Assembly (NCBI RefSeq): GCF_022919095.1
Contig: NZ_CP095073.1
Coordinates: forward strand, 2,914,001 to 2,978,000
DNA length: 64,000 nt
Origin: Halobacillus salinarum
GTDB lineage: Bacteria; Bacillota; Bacilli; Bacillales; Halobacillaceae
Direction of reading: 5' to 3'
Positions 62,106-64,000 of the stretch are shown here, in pieces. The notes under the pieces are model-generated. The model was not told where the DNA came from, did not search any database, and saw only the letters and a list, made by a program, of their open reading frames with translations. Within the stretch, counting starts at the first letter, position 1. Every line of letters starts with the position of its first letter. Made by a program: the position numbers and the translations under genes.

Positions 62106-63224
62106 ATGAATACGAAAGAAAAGCTTCAAAAAATTTCTCCTTCCTATGATCCATGGGAAGCTTATATGGATGTTGAAAAATTCGGAAACATGACGCTTTC
62201 AAATATTGAATTCACTACTACTACCCTTTGTAATATGCGTTGTGAGCACTGTGCAGTTGGATACACTTTACAATCTAAAGATCCGGAGGCACTCCCGATG
62301 GATTTGATTTTAAAGCGTCTCGATGAAATCCCTCATTTGCGGACATTGAGTATAACAGGCGGGGAACCAATGATGTCTAAGAAATCTGTGCAGAATTATG
62401 TTCTTCCACTATTGAAATATGCGCACCACCGTGGTGTACGAACACAGATTAATTCGAACCTTACATTACCCTACAACCGATACACGGAAATCATCCCTTA
62501 TTTAGATGTTTTACATATTTCACATAACTGGGGAACTGTGGAAGAATTTGTCCACACTGGTTTTGCACGTATGGAGAAGAAACCTACAGAAGACAGCAGG
62601 AGAATGTTTTTTGATAAAATGGTAGAAAATTCACAGCGGCTTTCCGAGGAAGGTGTAATGGTATCTGCAGAAACAATGCTTAACAAACGGACATTCCCTT
62701 ACCTGGAGAAGATTCACGATCACGTGAAGGAAATGAAATGTGCCCGGCACGAAATTCACCCAATGTATCCTGTCGATTTTGCAAGCAGTTTAGAGACGTT
62801 ACGTTTGGAAGAGATGCGGGAAGGAATCACACGTCTGCTCGATCACAAACATGAAGATTTGTGGATGCTTTTTGGCACACTTCCTTTCTACCCATGCAGT
62901 TCGTCTGAATCCGATTTGCAAATGCTCCGCCGTCTTTATCATTCAGATAATGTCACCGTACGTAATGATCCAGACGGCCGTTCAAGACTAAACGTTAACA
63001 TTTTCACTGGAGATATCATCGTCACGGATTTTGCAGACGAACCTTCACTGGGAAATATTCAAACCACTGGTCTTCCTGAGGCCTATGAAAAATGGATGGA
63101 TACAAAGACGGCGAAAAGTCTTAACTGCCATTGTCCTGCAGTACAATGTCTCGGGCCAAATATCCTCGTGAAAAATACGTATTACCCAGAGGTTAACTTT
63201 AAAGAAAGATCAAGCCGGCTTTAA
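62106..63224 (+). CDS. yfkAB: Radical SAM protein YfkAB
   Basis: A 372-residue protein with an N-terminal radical SAM cluster CNMRCEHCAVG (about residues 43-53), LSITGGEPMM for SAM binding, and the C-terminal cysteine cluster CHCPAVQCLGPN of the YfkAB family. The substrate is unknown. In B. subtilis yfkA and yfkB are one gene; here they are fused, as is normal. The ATG follows GAAAGGAAGTTCCG. It is followed by the YgjP-like gene with a 68-base gap. Confidence 0.87.
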   Translation: MNTKEKLQKISPSYDPWEAYMDVEKFGNMTLSNIEFTTTTLCNMRCEHCAVGYTLQSKDPEALPMDLILKRLDEIPHLRTLSITGGEPMMSKKSVQNYVLPLLKYAHHRGVRTQINSNLTLPYNRYTEIIPYLDVLHISHNWGTVEEFVHTGFARMEKKPTEDSRRMFFDKMVENSQRLSEEGVMVSAETMLNKRTFPYLEKIHDHVKEMKCARHEIHPMYPVDFASSLETLRLEEMREGITRLLDHKHEDLWMLFGTLPFYPCSSSESDLQMLRRLYHSDNVTVRNDPDGRSRLNVNIFTGDIIVTDFADEPSLGNIQTTGLPEAYEKWMDTKTAKSLNCHCPAVQCLGPNILVKNTYYPEVNFKERSSRL

Positions 63225-63292
63225 GGTTTTGGAATGGGTAAGTCGGAAACTAGTACTAAGGCAGGCACATACATCTTGAAAGGAGTAAACGA

Positions 63293-63862
63293 ATGCCAAT
63301 CATTGAGCAGGACGACACAATTATTAATTATCAACTCTCCAGAAGAACCAACATTAATTTTACAAAGATTTATGTAGATGATTTAAACGGCGTTCACGTA
63401 ACAGCTGCTGCAAATAAGGATCAAGTTAAGGTAGAAGCCTTCTTACGAAAAAAAGCTTCCTGGATCCAGGAGAAGTGGAGGGAGACTCATCCTGATCTCT
63501 ATGAGATTGACACGATAACGGAGGATGAGAACAGAAAAATTGCCTATTTAGGCCGTCATTACCAGTTGGTAAAGAAAGAAAATGCTCTTGAGCTGAGCTT
63601 TCAGTTTCAGAAAGGAAAGTTTCTCTTCCTGTATCCGAAAACTATGAGCAGGGATGAGCGGACTTATGAATTAAAAAGGCTTCTCCACAAGTGGCTGTTC
63701 GAAAAAGCTGAAGAAAAGCTTCCGGCGGAGGTTGAACAGGATCAAACACGTTTAGGTAAAAAAGAAGAAGACAGTATTCATCTCAATTGGAGAGTCGTTC
63801 AAAGAAATAAATCTTCGATCGCTTCAATTATTGAAGACTTAAAGAAAGAAAAAGTTTGTTAA
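63293..63862 (+). CDS. YgjP/DUF45-like protein lacking the metalloprotease motif
   Basis: The 189-residue product matches the N-terminal and middle part of YgjP-like (DUF45, M48-related) proteins: YQLSRRTNINFTKIYVDDLNGVHVTAA, FLRKKASWIQEKW, and IAYLGRHYQLVKK. In full members the chain goes on to R-W-G-S-C, L-N-W-R and H-E-L-x-H; here HLNWRVV is present but is followed by a short tail (SIIEDLKKEKVC) with no HExxH. The protein is therefore not expected to be a zinc protease. The reading frame is clean and the ATG follows GAAAGGAGTAAACGA. Confidence 0.6.
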   Translation: MPIIEQDDTIINYQLSRRTNINFTKIYVDDLNGVHVTAAANKDQVKVEAFLRKKASWIQEKWRETHPDLYEIDTITEDENRKIAYLGRHYQLVKKENALELSFQFQKGKFLFLYPKTMSRDERTYELKRLLHKWLFEKAEEKLPAEVEQDQTRLGKKEEDSIHLNWRVVQRNKSSIASIIEDLKKEKVC

Positions 63863-63904
63863 TGAGATCAACGAGTTCCTAATAAAATCGACTGACTAAT
63901 TTTG

Positions 63905-63940
63905 AGAGAGTGGGCATCCAGCCTTTACTCTCTTTTTATT
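63905..63940 (+). terminator. Terminator of the YgjP-like gene
   Basis: AGAGAGT pairs with ACTCTCT, followed by TTTTTATT. Confidence 0.65.
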
Positions 63941-63947
63941 CATAAAA

Positions 63948-63976
63948 AAGACTGTCAAGCCAATGCTGACAGTCTT
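63948..63976 (-). terminator. Terminator of a gene beyond the window end
   Basis: Ten-base arms AAGACTGTCA and TGACAGTCTT; minus-strand T run (TTTTTTATG) follows. Confidence 0.7.
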
Positions 63977-64000
63977 CCTATTACGATCATCCGAAAAATG

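Noticed and set aside
1-64000. CRISPR arrays, tRNA or rRNA genes, insertion sequences, prophage genes
   Set aside because: No regularly spaced repeats, no cloverleaf or rRNA sequence recognised, no transposase or integrase frame; a covariance search would be needed to exclude small RNAs.

Overview
The window reads as ordinary chromosome of a low-GC, endospore-forming Gram-positive of the family Bacillaceae, most likely a moderately halophilic or marine relative of Halobacillus, Pontibacillus or Virgibacillus. The reasons are Bacillus-type AGGAGG ribosome binding sites, frequent TTG and GTG starts, small Bacillus families (Spo0E-like, YjcZ, YrzI-like, FbpB, YvrJ, YwpF, DUF2922, DUF1659) and a C30 (staphyloxanthin-type) carotenoid cluster typical of pigmented halophilic Bacillaceae. 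The genus is inference. I see no rRNA, tRNA, CRISPR array, prophage or insertion sequence.

Layout. 0.1-7 kb: cheV, membrane proteins, an AlkD-like glycosylase coupled to a patatin-like protein, fbpB, a patA-type aminotransferase, a Spo0E-like phosphatase, signal peptidase I and a small-protein group. 7.1-15 kb: carotenoid genes in two convergent operons (DUF422, acyltransferase, glycosyltransferase, CrtN-family oxidoreductase on +; crtN, a second crtN-type gene, crtM on -). 15-35 kb: mixed housekeeping genes, including moeA-moaA, a disulfide reductase, an HD protein, an SDR, corA, ppaC, fosB, a methyltransferase, an RsgA GTPase behind a leader ORF with competing hairpins, an ABC ATPase remnant, nitroreductase, Sir2 and an antiporter. 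35-43 kb: an aldo/keto reductase, then an abg-like scavenging locus (three M20 hydrolases, a regulator, an AbgT transporter). 43-47 kb: TetR/MMPL efflux pair and DUF456. 47-51 kb: formate dehydrogenase (fdhD, fdhA, DUF1641), which fits the molybdopterin genes at 17-19 kb. 51-55 kb: MFS pump with ArsR-type regulator, DUF1028 and thiT under a TPP riboswitch. 55.3 kb: a broken zinc-independent rpsN under an intact Zur box. 55.6-61 kb: a complete N-acetylglucosamine operon (nagE-nagA-nagB-nagR-SIS) with a NagR operator. 61-64 kb: an esterase, a YfkAB radical SAM protein and a truncated YgjP-like protein.

Two cautions. First, seven to eight genes (DUF422, the second crtN-type gene, moaA, corA, abgA, abgT, DUF456, and probably the PAS gene) are interrupted by apparent single-base losses, mostly in or beside G or C runs. 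The pattern looks like base-calling error rather than mass decay, so I annotate the restored genes across the breaks. Second, the ABC ATPase and rpsN carry lesions that are not of this type and look like true pseudogenes.

The most interesting regulatory signals are the leader ORF with mutually exclusive stems before rsgA (30.41-30.55 kb), the paired palindromes of the abg locus, the intact Zur box in front of a dead rpsN, and a MerR-like 19-base-spacer promoter for crtN.
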